This document shows, one piece after another, positions 53,726-62,488 of a stretch of DNA of 64,000 nt (positions are counted from its first letter, which is position 1; each line of letters starts with the position of its first letter). The stretch comes from G965220305 sp965220305 (GTDB taxonomy: Bacteria > Chloroflexota > Dehalococcoidia > Lucifugimonadales > UBA3495): contig OZ244817.1 in NCBI GenBank assembly GCA_965220305.1, positions 1,054,001 to 1,118,000 of the forward strand. The letters are read 5' to 3'. The translations under genes were made by a program, and so were the position numbers. Below the pieces are notes generated by a model. That model saw only the letters and a program-made list of their open reading frames with translations. It did no database searches and was not told the origin of the DNA.

Positions 53726-54067
53726 TTACTGGCCACCTTCAACCTTACGGTAGCTCCCAACAGAGCTGAAGGTCCCCCATCTTGTCACAACCGGGTCGGC
53801 CTCTATCACTGTCTCAGTCCATGAGTGCCGGGACCTGTAGGACAGCTCCATTACCTGGGTCATCGAATCGTTGCAGGCATTACAACTGACCGGAAGCCCA
53901 CGGAGTAGGTCATGGTCAACGGTGGCCAGTCCTGCAACTCGGCAGTCGCCCTGTTCGCCGTCACCAGAAACACGCCTTCCCCTGCTCCCAACAGGGCCAC
54001 GGCGATTGCCACAGAGTGCCAGTGCTGCGCCATGCGCCTGGCCCGATTTCTTCCTGGGGTTTTCCAA
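53726..54067 (-). CDS. Hypothetical leftward protein
   Basis: A 113-residue frame. The C-terminal part (PVSCNACNDSMTQVMELSYR, SWTETVIEADPVVTRWG) looks genuinely coding, with a CNAC pair. The first 35 residues are Arg/Gly-rich and may not be translated. Confidence 0.35.
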   Translation of the reverse strand: MENPRKKSGQAHGAALALCGNRRGPVGSRGRRVSGDGEQGDCRVAGLATVDHDLLRGLPVSCNACNDSMTQVMELSYRSRHSWTETVIEADPVVTRWGTFSSVGSYRKVEGGQ

Positions 54068-54164
54068 TCGTTGAAGAGAGTGGAGTGGGGGAGTTGGCCT
54101 AGAATGTGATCCGGGATGATGAAACAGGCCTTCTCAGAGTATGAGAAAAGCGGAGTAGAGCAGC

Positions 54165-55298
54165 ATGAAACACATCAAACTGGTCCAACTGGACGGCAAG
54201 CTCCCCAACCTCGCCCTGATGCGGCTCGCCCACTGGCACCGCAGTCAGGGGAATTGGGTCAGGCTCACCAGATCAGTCCAGCCGACCCTGTTTGACCAGG
54301 AGTGGACTGACGTCGTCTACGGCTCGGCCATCTTCACCCGCTCCCTCCCCCAGGTCAGGGAACTCCAGGCCGTGCACCCTCAAGCCATCGTGGGAGGAAC
54401 CGGCAGCGGAGAGGACCTTGCCCTGACGGTTGAACAGGTCCTGGGAGTGGAGGAATACGAGCGCCACGACTACTCCATCTATCCCGAGTACCCCTGGCCT
54501 GGGTTTCACACAGCGGGGATGCCGGCTCAACTGCGGGTTCTGCGTAGTTCCAGCGAAGGAGGGGAAACCGAGGTCGGTCAACACCATTCAGGACATCTGG
54601 AGACCGGAAACCCAGCGGAACATCGTACTGCTGGACAACGATTTCTTCGGGCAGGATGAAGAGCAGTGGCGGGCAAGGATATCCGAACTCCGGGAGGGAG
54701 ACTTCAAGGTCAACTTCAACCAGGGGATCAACATCCGCACCATCACGGACACCGCCATAGCGTCGGTACGCTACTACGACCACCGGTTCCGGCGTCGCCG
54801 GCTCCACACCGCCTGGGACAACCTGGGGCAGGAGCAGGTCTTCTTCCGGGGCGTCGAGCGGCTGGAGGAGGCAGGGGTACCCCCCCCTGACAAGGGTATG
54901 TATTTCATTTGGGAACTCCGGAGTTAAACGTGAGATCATATAAGAGGGCAGACTTGCTCAGATACAAAATCGCCCCCAAATACCCACTATCAGGTCCATT
55001 CCATCATTCCGGAGTAGGCCGGAATCCAGAGGTGACGGGCAGGTTCGTAGCTATAATCTCGTTTTTACATACCCTTGTCAGGGTACCCCCCCGGCATCTG
55101 ATGGTCTACATGTTGGTCGGCTACGCCCCGGGGGAGACGATGGAACAAATTCTCCACCGGCACCGGATGCTGACCGAACGAGGGTGCCAGGCATTCCCGA
55201 TGGTCTACGGGGAGGGAACGCCGGAATTGAAGCGGTTCCAGAGGTGGGTGATACGGCGCTACAGCGAGTTCATCCCCTGGGAAGAGTTCCGGGGGTAA
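54165..55298 (+). pseudogene. Radical SAM protein, frameshifted and MITE-interrupted
   Basis: N-terminal part: IKLVQLDGKLPNLALMRLAH, FTRSLPQVRELQA, VGGTGSGEDL (B12-binding-like fold). Near 54495 the frame shifts, then GFTQRGCRLNCGFCVVPAKE gives the CxxxCxxC cluster, IVLLDNDFFGQ and KVNFNQGINIRTI follow. A MITE (54887-55081) then breaks the gene. Its removal restores EEAGVPPRHLMVYMLVGYAP through FIPWEEFRG-stop. About 310 residues when intact. It resembles phage-borne radical SAM proteins of unknown substrate. Confidence 0.8.
54887..55081. repeat. MITE, 195 bp, with 11-bp target duplication
   Basis: Inverted ends CTGACAAGGGTATGTA / TACATACCCTTGTCAG. Flanks GGTACCCCCCC at 54876-54886 and 55082-55092. 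Precise removal restores the host gene frame. Confidence 0.9.
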
Positions 55299-55359
55299 CC
55301 GCAGGCAGAACCCACGGTACACTTTCAAACTACACGCCCGGATGCGGGGGAAACTTCCC

Positions 55360-55602
55360 TCAGCCAAGCCGCCGCCTGAGTTCCGGGCCCAACTGGAGCA
55401 GCAGGTTGACCACCACCACCGACGTCATCCCCAGGAGGAAGAGATCCCACCGACCCACCCCCGTCCCCACCGACAGCGCCAGCCAAAGCAGACCCAGCGG
55501 AGGACCCAGATAGACGAAGGAGTAGCAGAGAACAGCATGAACCCCGGGGCGCCACCGCCCCAGCCGGATGCAGGAAGGAACCGGGCAGCCCGATTCAGCA
55601 GG
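55360..55602 (-). CDS. Possible small membrane protein
   Basis: A leftward frame of up to 80 residues with two hydrophobic segments (YLGPPLGLLWLALSVGTG and FLLGMTSVVVVNLLLQLG), ending ELRRRLG. No ATG was found; a CTG or other start would be needed. It follows the lipoprotein and membrane genes on the same strand. Confidence 0.35.
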   Translation of the reverse strand, partial: PAESGCPVPSCIRLGRWRPGVHAVLCYSFVYLGPPLGLLWLALSVGTGVGRWDLFLLGMTSVVVVNLLLQLGPELRRRLG

Positions 55603-55691
55603 CTACCGCTCCCGCTGGAAGTGCTTCACACCAAGATATCCGCAGGCCCATAGTAAATCGGCCATCCGTCATAAGGAAACAGTCCCCGCTG

Positions 55692-56430
55692 CTATCGGAA
55701 GTGCCTGACCCGTACGTCCTCCAACGACAGTAGCGAGTCGAACAACTCCGGGGGCAGCGGCGGGGCCTCGTCGCGCTGCGCCGGAGGGAGATAGATTCCA
55801 GTCAGCCGGACCCGTCGGAGATCCCGCATCCCCATCAGCGCCCCGGGGGTAACGTGGGCCACCGAGTCCACATCGAGATCCCGCAGGCCCTCCAGCCCCC
55901 TCAGGTTCCGGGAATCCAGCCGGAAACCAGTGTTGCTGCGGCGGCTGTTAAGCTCCAGCCGCTCCAGGCCGTCGAAGACCCCCGGTGTCAACACATCTGG
56001 ACGGCCTCCCGCATCATCCCCCTCAAGCCGGACCACCGTCAGGGTCAGCTCCCGCAGCCCGGGCATCCCGGGCGAAGACGCCAGCAGCAGGGTGGAACGC
56101 CCCACCGTCACCTCCATCTCCCGGAGGTTCACCCAGGTAGAGGAAATCACCCCGGCGGAGGTAATCCGACTGAACCGGCAGCCGGCGCAGCCGGTAGAGC
56201 TCCGGGGGATCGATGGACCCGCAGGACATCCGAGGACCCTCGACGGCTATCTCCCGGATGATGGAGACCTGGACCTCCGGGGTGCGGCCGCAGATTCCAG
56301 GCTGCGGGCCAAGGTCGGGAAGGGCTATCCCCGCAGGAGTGCGCGACGGCGGCACAGCGGGGAACGACGGACCGGCGCACGCTGCCAAAACCAGGCAGAG
56401 CAGAGTCAACAAGAGAAGAGTCCTCATCAT
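55692..56430 (-). pseudogene. Leucine-rich-repeat lipoprotein, one frameshift
   Basis: Leftward. The lipoprotein signal MMRTLLLLTLLCLVLAACAG has a lipobox (LAAC) at residues 15-18. The first frame (56430 on) continues to PPELYRLRRLPVQSDYL. Near 56150 the frame changes to STWVNLREMEVTVGRSTLLL, and LRR-like units follow (PGLRELTLTVVRL, GLERLELNSRR, GLRDLDVDSVAHVTPGALMG). Total about 245 residues. The start overlaps the stop of the upstream membrane-protein gene by 4 bp, so they are one operon. Exposed on the cell surface if expressed. Confidence 0.6.
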
Positions 56431-56909
56431 CCCCTCCCCGGGCGAAACCGCACCAGCATCAGCCAGATGACGAAGGCCGAAACAGCAATAATCAGGACCA
56501 GGAATACGGGATGGAGATCAGGATTCGGGTTAAAGAGGCCAGCCACCGCTCCCGACAGAAGTATGAAATAGAGAAAAGCAACCAGCAGGCGGGGCATCCA
56601 AGAGCCACGAGGCCGGTCCGTACCACCCCTCTTCTCCCTCTCAAGAGAAATCTCTCCCAAGGAATGGAAGATGATGAAGCAAGCCAACGAACCCACCAAC
56701 GCCATGGAAAAGGAGAAATGAAAGGGATAGCCCAACCCCATGTACAGGCAGAAACACATGAGACTTAGGACGCCGATCAGGGCAGCCTTGAAGGGCCACC
56801 GCCAGCTGGGGAAAATTGTATCCCGGCAGGAGAACCGCACTCTTTGCCGCAAGCGGAATCCCCGCCGGCTCCCCCGGGACGCGGGCGGGGAGCCAATGTA
56901 AGACAGCAA
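56427..56909 (-). CDS. Membrane protein with four hydrophobic segments
   Basis: A 160-residue leftward protein: FKAALIGVLSLMCFCLYMGL, FSMALVGSLACFIIFHSLGE, LLVAFLYFILLSGAVAGLF and PVFLVLIIAVSAFVIWLMLV. It is coupled to the LRR lipoprotein by an ATGA overlap. No family recognised; perhaps an envelope pair with the lipoprotein. Confidence 0.6.
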   Translation of the reverse strand: MLSYIGSPPASRGSRRGFRLRQRVRFSCRDTIFPSWRWPFKAALIGVLSLMCFCLYMGLGYPFHFSFSMALVGSLACFIIFHSLGEISLEREKRGGTDRPRGSWMPRLLVAFLYFILLSGAVAGLFNPNPDLHPVFLVLIIAVSAFVIWLMLVRFRPGRG

Positions 56910-57065
56910 GAGCCACCGGTATAATCAGGCCCAGAGTCCAAGCCCGACCCAAACCACCCGGCATGAGTAGACGGGAGCCAACGAATCGAGAGGGAGCAGG
57001 GTCGGCCCCCTGCTGTCGGCGTGCCGGCCGCCCCTGCCGGAAAAAGCCCACCAGGAGGTGCCGCA

Positions 57066-57437
57066 ATGACACAGGATGAGCAGGAACCCTTCGACTTCGA
57101 CAGCATGTTCGACCGGCTGGAGAGCATGATCAAGAAACCCTGCGGTGAGTGCGGACAGGAGTTCCATGGCCTGCCGGAAGCCGACCTCTGCCTGGAGTGC
57201 CGGTACAAGCAGGAACACCCCGAGGAAAGCGACATGTACTGGACGTGGAGCAAGGGAGGACGCCCCACCTGGGGGATCGTGGCCTACTGGCCCGATGGAC
57301 AACCCCTGCCCGACGCCGGGGACCGGGTGACGGTGCACCGGAAGGACGGCTCCACCTCCGTCGTGAAGATCCTCGAGGTGGAGGGACTACGCTACCTGCC
57401 CAACGGCAGGGCGCAGCTGCGCTGCATGATCGACTGA
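57066..57437 (+). CDS. Zinc-ribbon protein
   Basis: A 123-residue protein from ATG 57066 (AGGAGGTGCCGC upstream). A cysteine cluster CGECGQEFHGLPEADLCLEC forms a zinc ribbon. The second half (RVTVHRKDGSTSVVKILEVE) is a beta-rich, possibly SH3-like domain. Probably DNA- or RNA-binding. Function unknown. Confidence 0.6.
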   Translation: MTQDEQEPFDFDSMFDRLESMIKKPCGECGQEFHGLPEADLCLECRYKQEHPEESDMYWTWSKGGRPTWGIVAYWPDGQPLPDAGDRVTVHRKDGSTSVVKILEVEGLRYLPNGRAQLRCMID

Positions 57438-57478
57438 AGGCACACAAAAACAGATTGCCCATATCAGAGAGGTGAAGA

Positions 57479-57655
57479 ATGGCCCAACCGGAAATCAGGG
57501 AATGCGCCAACTCCGACTGCACCAACACCTGGGAGATCCGGAACGAAGACGACGCTCAGCATGAGGTCTGCGGAGAGTGCGATATCCAAGCCCAGGCCCA
57601 GACCCCAGTGCCCACCCCGGAATCGGAGGGGTACGGGGAAACGGAGCCGGAGTAA
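57479..57655 (+). CDS. Zinc-ribbon microprotein with acidic tail
   Basis: A 58-residue protein: IRECANSDCTNTWEIRNEDD, EVCGECDIQ, then a Pro/Glu tail. Four cysteines (CxxxxC...CxxC). AGAGAGGTGAAGA lies before the ATG. Confidence 0.55.
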   Translation: MAQPEIRECANSDCTNTWEIRNEDDAQHEVCGECDIQAQAQTPVPTPESEGYGETEPE

Positions 57656-57689
57656 CACCGGGCGCCCATGCGCACAGAAGGAGAGGAGC

Positions 57690-58169
57690 ATGAAGCCGGA
57701 GAGAGGAGACCAGCATATCCCAGAGGACATCCGGGTGGCGCTGCAGGTAACGCAACGTGCCTGGGTCATCGCCATCGGGAAACATGCAGCCAGAACCGCG
57801 GCCATCATTGACCCCAGCCTGGACCCCAACAACGTCAGCCAGGGGAAGACCCCGGACAACATCCCCCAGGAGGTGCTGGGAGCAGCCCGGGACCTGGCCG
57901 ACTACCTGGACGGCAGCCGCGTGCCCCCGGAGACCAATCGGCACAGCATCCCCCATGCCCAGGGCTGGGAGCTCGACCACGCCATGCACCTCATCCGGGA
58001 CCTGGCATACGCTGTCAACGAGGCCCGGGAGGAAATACCCCCCGAGGTCCAGATCAAGGTACTGCAGGAACTGCTGGACATCTCCATCGATGCCGCCCTG
58101 CTGTCCAGGTACGAAGAGAACAGGCCCTTCCTGAAAAGGCTGGCAGCAGGAATAATCGAGCAGCAATAG
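57690..58169 (+). CDS. Hypothetical helical protein
   Basis: A 159-residue protein from ATG 57690 (AAGGAGAGGAGC upstream). Almost wholly helical (PQEVLGAARDLADYLDGSRV, MHLIRDLAYAVNEAREEIPP, VLQELLDISIDAALLSRYEE). No family recognised. Confidence 0.55.
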   Translation: MKPERGDQHIPEDIRVALQVTQRAWVIAIGKHAARTAAIIDPSLDPNNVSQGKTPDNIPQEVLGAARDLADYLDGSRVPPETNRHSIPHAQGWELDHAMHLIRDLAYAVNEAREEIPPEVQIKVLQELLDISIDAALLSRYEENRPFLKRLAAGIIEQQ

Positions 58170-58240
58170 ACCGGGCGGAAAGACCCCGCGACGACGCTCA
58201 CTCACCAGCACACCACCGCACCAGCAAGGAGAAGAACCGA

Positions 58241-58615
58241 TTGAATACACCCGACTACATCCATGATCGATATGACCGAAGCTCCATATTCCGCTGGAGC
58301 ATCCAGGATATGGCGCAGGTCATGGAGGAACAGGTGCAGGGGGCACTCGCCGCCCCCAACTCCCCCCGCCTGGGAGATATACTCAAAACCTCAACGAGTC
58401 CGCCGCCCCACAGTCGCGGCGTGACCGCGGAGGCGGAACTTCCCTGGAACCTCAGGATCTACCCGGACAACCAGGGAAGCACGGCCAACAACCTGCGGAA
58501 AAAATACAACATCTCCCTATTCACGCCGGCTGTTGCCCCTACCCCACTGTGGGAACAGGCATCCGTGAAGCTGTCCGAAGGCCCGCCAACGAAGGAGGAA
58601 AACCCGAAGAGATGA
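58241..58615 (+). CDS. Hypothetical protein
   Basis: A 124-residue frame from TTG 58241 (AAGGAGAAG upstream). Begins with an aromatic/acidic part (MNTPDYIHDRYDRSSIFRWS) and has LPWNLRIYPDNQGSTA. The end overlaps the next ATG (ATGA). Confidence 0.45.
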   Translation: MNTPDYIHDRYDRSSIFRWSIQDMAQVMEEQVQGALAAPNSPRLGDILKTSTSPPPHSRGVTAEAELPWNLRIYPDNQGSTANNLRKKYNISLFTPAVAPTPLWEQASVKLSEGPPTKEENPKR

Positions 58616-59166
58616 CACGAAGAGAAACGACCACCCCGTTCCGGCAGGCATTGCTCCGGGGGATGAACGAAGGACTGCAGCGGGACCCGTCAGGGCCAAT
58701 GCCCATGCAGTTGGGGGAAACATCCAAGACCCACGAAGAGGCCCTGGAGGACCGGAAGGCCCGCGGGACCGCGTGGCACGCCATCCTGGAATGGCTGCCC
58801 GCAGCCCTCGAGCTCGATGGGATGGCGGGAAAAGCCAAAGCGGTACGGGAAGCAACGAACTGGGATGAAATGCAGAACACCCTCAGGGACACCTTCATGG
58901 TGTTCCTGAGGGAATCCCCCCTGCACCTCAAAGCCGCCCGGAGCATCGAGAAGGCGATGGACGTCACCCGCAGGGCCGAGTCGCTGGAGGAAACACCGGA
59001 CCACCTGAGGCGAGCCACCAACCGGGAACTGCTGGCAGCCGACATCGCCATGCTGGGGTGCGCTCTAGTCGAGGCCGACTGGGAGAACAGGGAAGGGAGC
59101 CGCGGCCTCCCGGTGGAATACCGGCGGCTCCTGGAAGAGCTGGACCAAAACCCTATGGGGAGATGA
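58612..59166 (+). CDS. Hypothetical helical protein
   Basis: A 184-residue protein from ATG 58612, coupled to the previous gene. Helical throughout (WHAILEWLPAALELDGMAGK, ESPLHLKAARSIEKAMDVTR, NRELLAADIAMLGCALVEAD). No domain recognised. The downstream stem-loop at 59206 may end the transcript. Confidence 0.55.
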   Translation: MTRRETTTPFRQALLRGMNEGLQRDPSGPMPMQLGETSKTHEEALEDRKARGTAWHAILEWLPAALELDGMAGKAKAVREATNWDEMQNTLRDTFMVFLRESPLHLKAARSIEKAMDVTRRAESLEETPDHLRRATNRELLAADIAMLGCALVEADWENREGSRGLPVEYRRLLEELDQNPMGR

Positions 59167-59205
59167 AAACTGCGGAGAGGCTTCCTGAAAAGCAGCGGCC
59201 CCGGG

Positions 59206-59264
59206 TTGTTGCCGGGAGGGGCCGCTGCCGCTGATCCAGCGGCGGCAGGCCCTCCCGGCAACAA
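59206..59264 (+). terminator. Long stem-loop
   Basis: A 28-bp imperfect stem (TTGTTGCCGGGAGGG... against ...CCTCCCGGCAACAA) with a 3-nt loop, 40 bp after the previous stop. No T-run. It may be a terminator, an RNA-stability element or a degenerate palindrome. Confidence 0.5.
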
Positions 59265-59295
59265 TTCAATAGGGAGAAGCAACACCCTGCCCGCA

Positions 59296-59451
59296 ATGGA
59301 CGAGACCGAAACGAGGGAATTCTTCCAGGCTCTTCAGGAACAGGCCTTTGACCTCCGATCCGCCTATTCAGTCACCCTGCCAACCACTCCAGCGCGGCTC
59401 TCTGTTGGCCAGCAATCGGACAGACTGCCAACCGCAAGGGCGCAGCCGTAA
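59296..59451 (+). CDS. Short hypothetical protein
   Basis: A 51-residue frame (MDETETREFFQALQEQAFDL) just after the stem-loop. Weak ribosome site. Low confidence. Confidence 0.3.
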   Translation: MDETETREFFQALQEQAFDLRSAYSVTLPTTPARLSVGQQSDRLPTARAQP

Positions 59452-59476
59452 AATCCCAGATCTTTGAGGTCGAACC

Positions 59477-59944
59477 ATGACTGAGACACAGGAACAGGAC
59501 CCCCGCAACGTTCATGCCAAGGTGGGCATCATCAGGTACGACAACTGGACCTACGTTGCCCACGCCGCCCCTTCCAACTGCCCCGACGAAGAAGTTCAAG
59601 AACAAGGGGTAAGACTGACCAGCTCTGAGGGATCAGAACTGTACAGTCTCCTTTTTCAAGTCAGCATGAGTCTCAAGAACTACTCCAAGAACCACGGTTA
59701 CCTGCCCCAAGGAGCGACCGAAGCGCCTGCCCCGGTGGTCGAGACAATCTGTGCCAAGGTCTGCCTCGTCCAGGGAGTCGTCGAGGATTACGCCGCCTAC
59801 ATCGCACCGCCCGATTGGAGCGACCGCGCCACCAGGCAGGGAGGGCATAAACTGAGGATGAGCGAGGCTCAGTCCACTATAAGGATGTTTGTGCGGACAG
59901 GCATGGCTTCCGAGCGATGGGATAAGCTGGAGTGCCAGCGCTAG
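59477..59944 (+). CDS. Hypothetical protein, stop supplied by a MITE
   Basis: A 155-residue protein (KVGIIRYDNWTYVAHAAPSN, GSELYSLLFQVSMSLKNYSK, AKVCLVQGVVEDYAAYIAPP). Codon use is less GC-rich than its neighbours. Its TAG lies in the first bases of the inverted repeat starting at 59941, so the original C-terminus may have been cut off. Confidence 0.5.
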   Translation: MTETQEQDPRNVHAKVGIIRYDNWTYVAHAAPSNCPDEEVQEQGVRLTSSEGSELYSLLFQVSMSLKNYSKNHGYLPQGATEAPAPVVETICAKVCLVQGVVEDYAAYIAPPDWSDRATRQGGHKLRMSEAQSTIRMFVRTGMASERWDKLECQR

Positions 59945-60062
59945 TAGTCAGTCAATCTTGGATTCGAAATAACCCTAGAACAGCATCACCCCCGGGGTGG
60001 TTGTCCACCTGGCTCTGACTCGGCTGCTAAACTTTTCAATTCCAAAGATGACTGACTACTAG
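59941..60062. repeat. MITE, 122 bp
   Basis: Inverted ends CTAGTAGTCAGTCAATCTTG GATT and complement CTAGTAGTCAGTCATCTTTG GAATT. Flanks do not show a clear duplication beyond TAG-type bases. No coding content. 60063-60164 is empty. Confidence 0.75.
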
Positions 60063-60164
60063 TAGGCCAACATATTTGAATTGAAGGCAAGAAGGATGCA
60101 CATCTTGATGACGAGCAACATTACCCAAGCATAGGCAAGGAATCATGCTGATCTCGACTACTCG

Positions 60165-60881
60165 TCATTTCAATGATTTCGGACCACCAGGCTGTCCTGG
60201 ATGTCCTGACCACCTCGACACTATCGTCATGCCCAGGAGGGCTATTGCGACCGCACCTATACTTACCCCGGCTCCGGATTTAGTAATTGTACTGCTGGTG
60301 CATATTGACCGCTCGCCACCGCTTAATCGTCCGACACTAATACTCCCTTGGCCTCCGACGTTGGGTCTAGACTCCCACCTGGAGTGTCCATCATCGCCTC
60401 GAGTCAGCACCCAACAACGAACCTCCGGATCCTCGTCCTGCATCCACAACAGGGCAAAGAAGCCGAAGCCTACAATCGCAGCGATCAACAGCCCTGCGAC
60501 AGTGGCCGGCGCCACAGTCACCAGCAGGCGCCCCGCCGCGGTGAGACTTCTGACCGCGGCGAACCAAATACCGAACGTCGCGGGCAGAAAAACGAAAAGG
60601 AGCGACGAGAGGGTTGAGAAACTTGCGACCAACGACAGCAGACCCACCCCCAAAAGCAGTCCACCGCGTACACCAGGGTCTCGCACCCTAGAGGCAATAA
60701 GCGCGAGCACGTACGGCGAGAGGAAGAGTAGGGCCAAGGCTACATAGCCCGCACGCTGTTCGGCGACATCGGGTTTCTGTGACAAGGACCAATAGAAAGC
60801 CAGCGAAATAGCGGGAATGAGGCCCGCAGCGCCGCCGAACACCGCCGCCCAAGTCCCGCGCTTCGATTCCCCAATCATCAT
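60165..60881 (-). CDS. Polytopic membrane protein
   Basis: A 238-residue leftward protein with about six hydrophobic segments: WAAVFGGAAGLIPAISLAFY, AGYVALALLFLSPYVLALIA, GLLLGVGLLSLVASFSTLSS, LFVFLPATFGIWFAAVRSLT, VAGLLIAAIVGFGFFALLWM and, after a 55-residue polar loop, VSIGAVAIALLGMTIVS. No family recognised. The base composition is lower in GC than its surroundings, which suggests separate acquisition. No ribosome site is evident for ATG 60881. Confidence 0.55.
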   Translation of the reverse strand: MMIGESKRGTWAAVFGGAAGLIPAISLAFYWSLSQKPDVAEQRAGYVALALLFLSPYVLALIASRVRDPGVRGGLLLGVGLLSLVASFSTLSSLLFVFLPATFGIWFAAVRSLTAAGRLLVTVAPATVAGLLIAAIVGFGFFALLWMQDEDPEVRCWVLTRGDDGHSRWESRPNVGGQGSISVGRLSGGERSICTSSTITKSGAGVSIGAVAIALLGMTIVSRWSGHPGQPGGPKSLK

Positions 60882-60885
60882 TCAC

Positions 60886-61089
60886 CTAGTTTTGCAGACA
60901 GCGTGGACCTCCAAGACAGTAATGAGTTGGTATGATCCCTTGCCGCCATACAGCTTTAGGGAAACTCTCAACAATGTCAACTAATAGTACGAAATCTTTG
61001 AAATGAGAATCAGCCGATATTGGTGTGAACACCGGCGAAACTTGGTCAATGGTGATCTCCACCAAGGCGCATACTTTTCGTGTCATCAT
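60886..61089 (-). CDS. Small hypothetical leftward protein
   Basis: A 67-residue frame (VCALVEITIDQVSPVFTPIS, HFKDFVLLVDIVESFPKAVW). Protein-like composition. It ends 4 bp before the membrane-protein start, so the two may be an operon. Confidence 0.4.
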   Translation of the reverse strand: MMTRKVCALVEITIDQVSPVFTPISADSHFKDFVLLVDIVESFPKAVWRQGIIPTHYCLGGPRCLQN

Positions 61090-61246
61090 TTCAAAGCAGT
61101 CGGACTACCAGGATTTACTCCGGCAAATCGGACCTGAAAATAAGGAACCCGACAAGCAACATCGTACCCGGTGAAGACGCACTCGGAAGATTCCCAAGTG
61201 TTGACTCCCACCCCAGATGAGCGGGAAACGACCAGAAACCCAGAGA

Positions 61247-61271
61247 GCCCCGGCGAATTAAACGCCGGGGC
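61247..61271 (+). terminator. Hairpin GCCCCGGCG/CGCCGGGGC
   Basis: A 9-bp stem, loop AATTAAA, followed by ATTTTC. It ends 28 bp before the methylase ATG and resembles 29321-29345 in stem, loop and spacing. Confidence 0.65.
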
Positions 61272-61299
61272 ATTTTCATGTCCAAGAGGAGGAGCCAAC

Positions 61300-62373
61300 A
61301 TGAATAAAGAGAGCCAGATGCTGAAAAAAGCCGCCGAGACTGCCGGAATTCTGATCCACGACAGCCTGGCCGGGAATCCAGAACTCTCGTGGGAGTTGGA
61401 GGATGCCCTGAAGATGACCCTCCGCCCCGAGAGCGCCAGCATCGCCGCGCTGACGCTGATCTACGCCCTGTCCCGGACCCACCGGGAACATCCCGACCAC
61501 CGCGCCGCCATCCTGCGGCACTGGGAACACATCGTCATGCCACAGAGCCAGTTCCGGTTTGTTCCCGTGCCCCTGGCCCTGCGGTTGCTGCGGGCAGTCC
61601 CCCAAAAGGCGGCCGCCCGGGTGGTCCGCATCCTGATCAACGCCGCCCGGCGGACGAAGGCCCCCGGCCGCATCGCCGACATCATCCAGGGACTGGTGGA
61701 GGACCGGAAGCAGTTGGGCGTCTACCACACCCTGCCGGCCTCCGCGGCGCTCATGGCCCACCTGGCGTTGCCGGAGGACCACCAACGCTGGTCCAACCCT
61801 CTGAAGACGGCGAATTTCCGGATGGCCGACTACGCCTGCGGCTGCGGAGAGCTTCTCACCGCTGCCTACCGTAGGCTGCGGGAATTGCACCAAGCCCAGG
61901 GGCAAGACCCCTCAGGCATCCACCATCAAATGATGACCAACCGCATCACCGCGGTGGACGTGCTGCCCGCCAGCGTGGCCATCGCCGCCACCGAGCTGGA
62001 TCTCCTGGAAGCCGAACCCAAGGGGACACCCAGCGGCCAGACCCGCGCCATCACCCTCCAGCAGGGCCCGATAACCAACCGCCGGAAGGAGAAGGAAACA
62101 CCCGCAGAGGCTGGGAGCAAACCGAAACAGCGGCAAGTGGGATTGGGCAGCCTCGACCTGCTGGACCCCAGCAGCCTCCGATACCAGGAACGGCGGCCCC
62201 TGGGGAGGAAACTCCCACAGAAGAATCCGAAGCCGATGGAACTCGCCGTCAAGAGCCAGGACCTGGTGATAATGAACCCGCCCTACACCAGGCCCACCAG
62301 CGCCGCCGGGATGGACCGGAACATCCCCGGCGGGAAACCAGGCATCCCACCAACCAGCCCCGAGGAGTTATAG
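61300..62373 (+). CDS. N6-adenine DNA methylase, C-terminally truncated
   Basis: A 357-residue protein from ATG 61300 (AGAGGAGGAGCC upstream). GVYHTLPASAALMAHLAL and MADYACGCGELLTAAYRRLR match the SAM-binding motif I (D-ACG-G-LL), ITAVDVLPASVAIAATELDL is motif II, and DLVIMNPPYTRP is the catalytic NPPY motif IV. The frame stops 30 residues after NPPY, whereas Eco57I/type I-like methylases go on for several hundred residues with the target-recognition part. It may be a minimal or broken enzyme. The following 190 bp show no continuation in another frame. Confidence 0.75.
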   Translation: MNKESQMLKKAAETAGILIHDSLAGNPELSWELEDALKMTLRPESASIAALTLIYALSRTHREHPDHRAAILRHWEHIVMPQSQFRFVPVPLALRLLRAVPQKAAARVVRILINAARRTKAPGRIADIIQGLVEDRKQLGVYHTLPASAALMAHLALPEDHQRWSNPLKTANFRMADYACGCGELLTAAYRRLRELHQAQGQDPSGIHHQMMTNRITAVDVLPASVAIAATELDLLEAEPKGTPSGQTRAITLQQGPITNRRKEKETPAEAGSKPKQRQVGLGSLDLLDPSSLRYQERRPLGRKLPQKNPKPMELAVKSQDLVIMNPPYTRPTSAAGMDRNIPGGKPGIPPTSPEEL

Positions 62374-62488
62374 AAGAGGGGCCCGAAACTCCCCACAAAC
62401 CCCTGACCCCCTGCGCACTGCACAGCCCCAGACCAGACGAAGGAGCCAGCTGGGTCCGGCCAAGCCCCAGCCAGGCAGGGAATATGAC

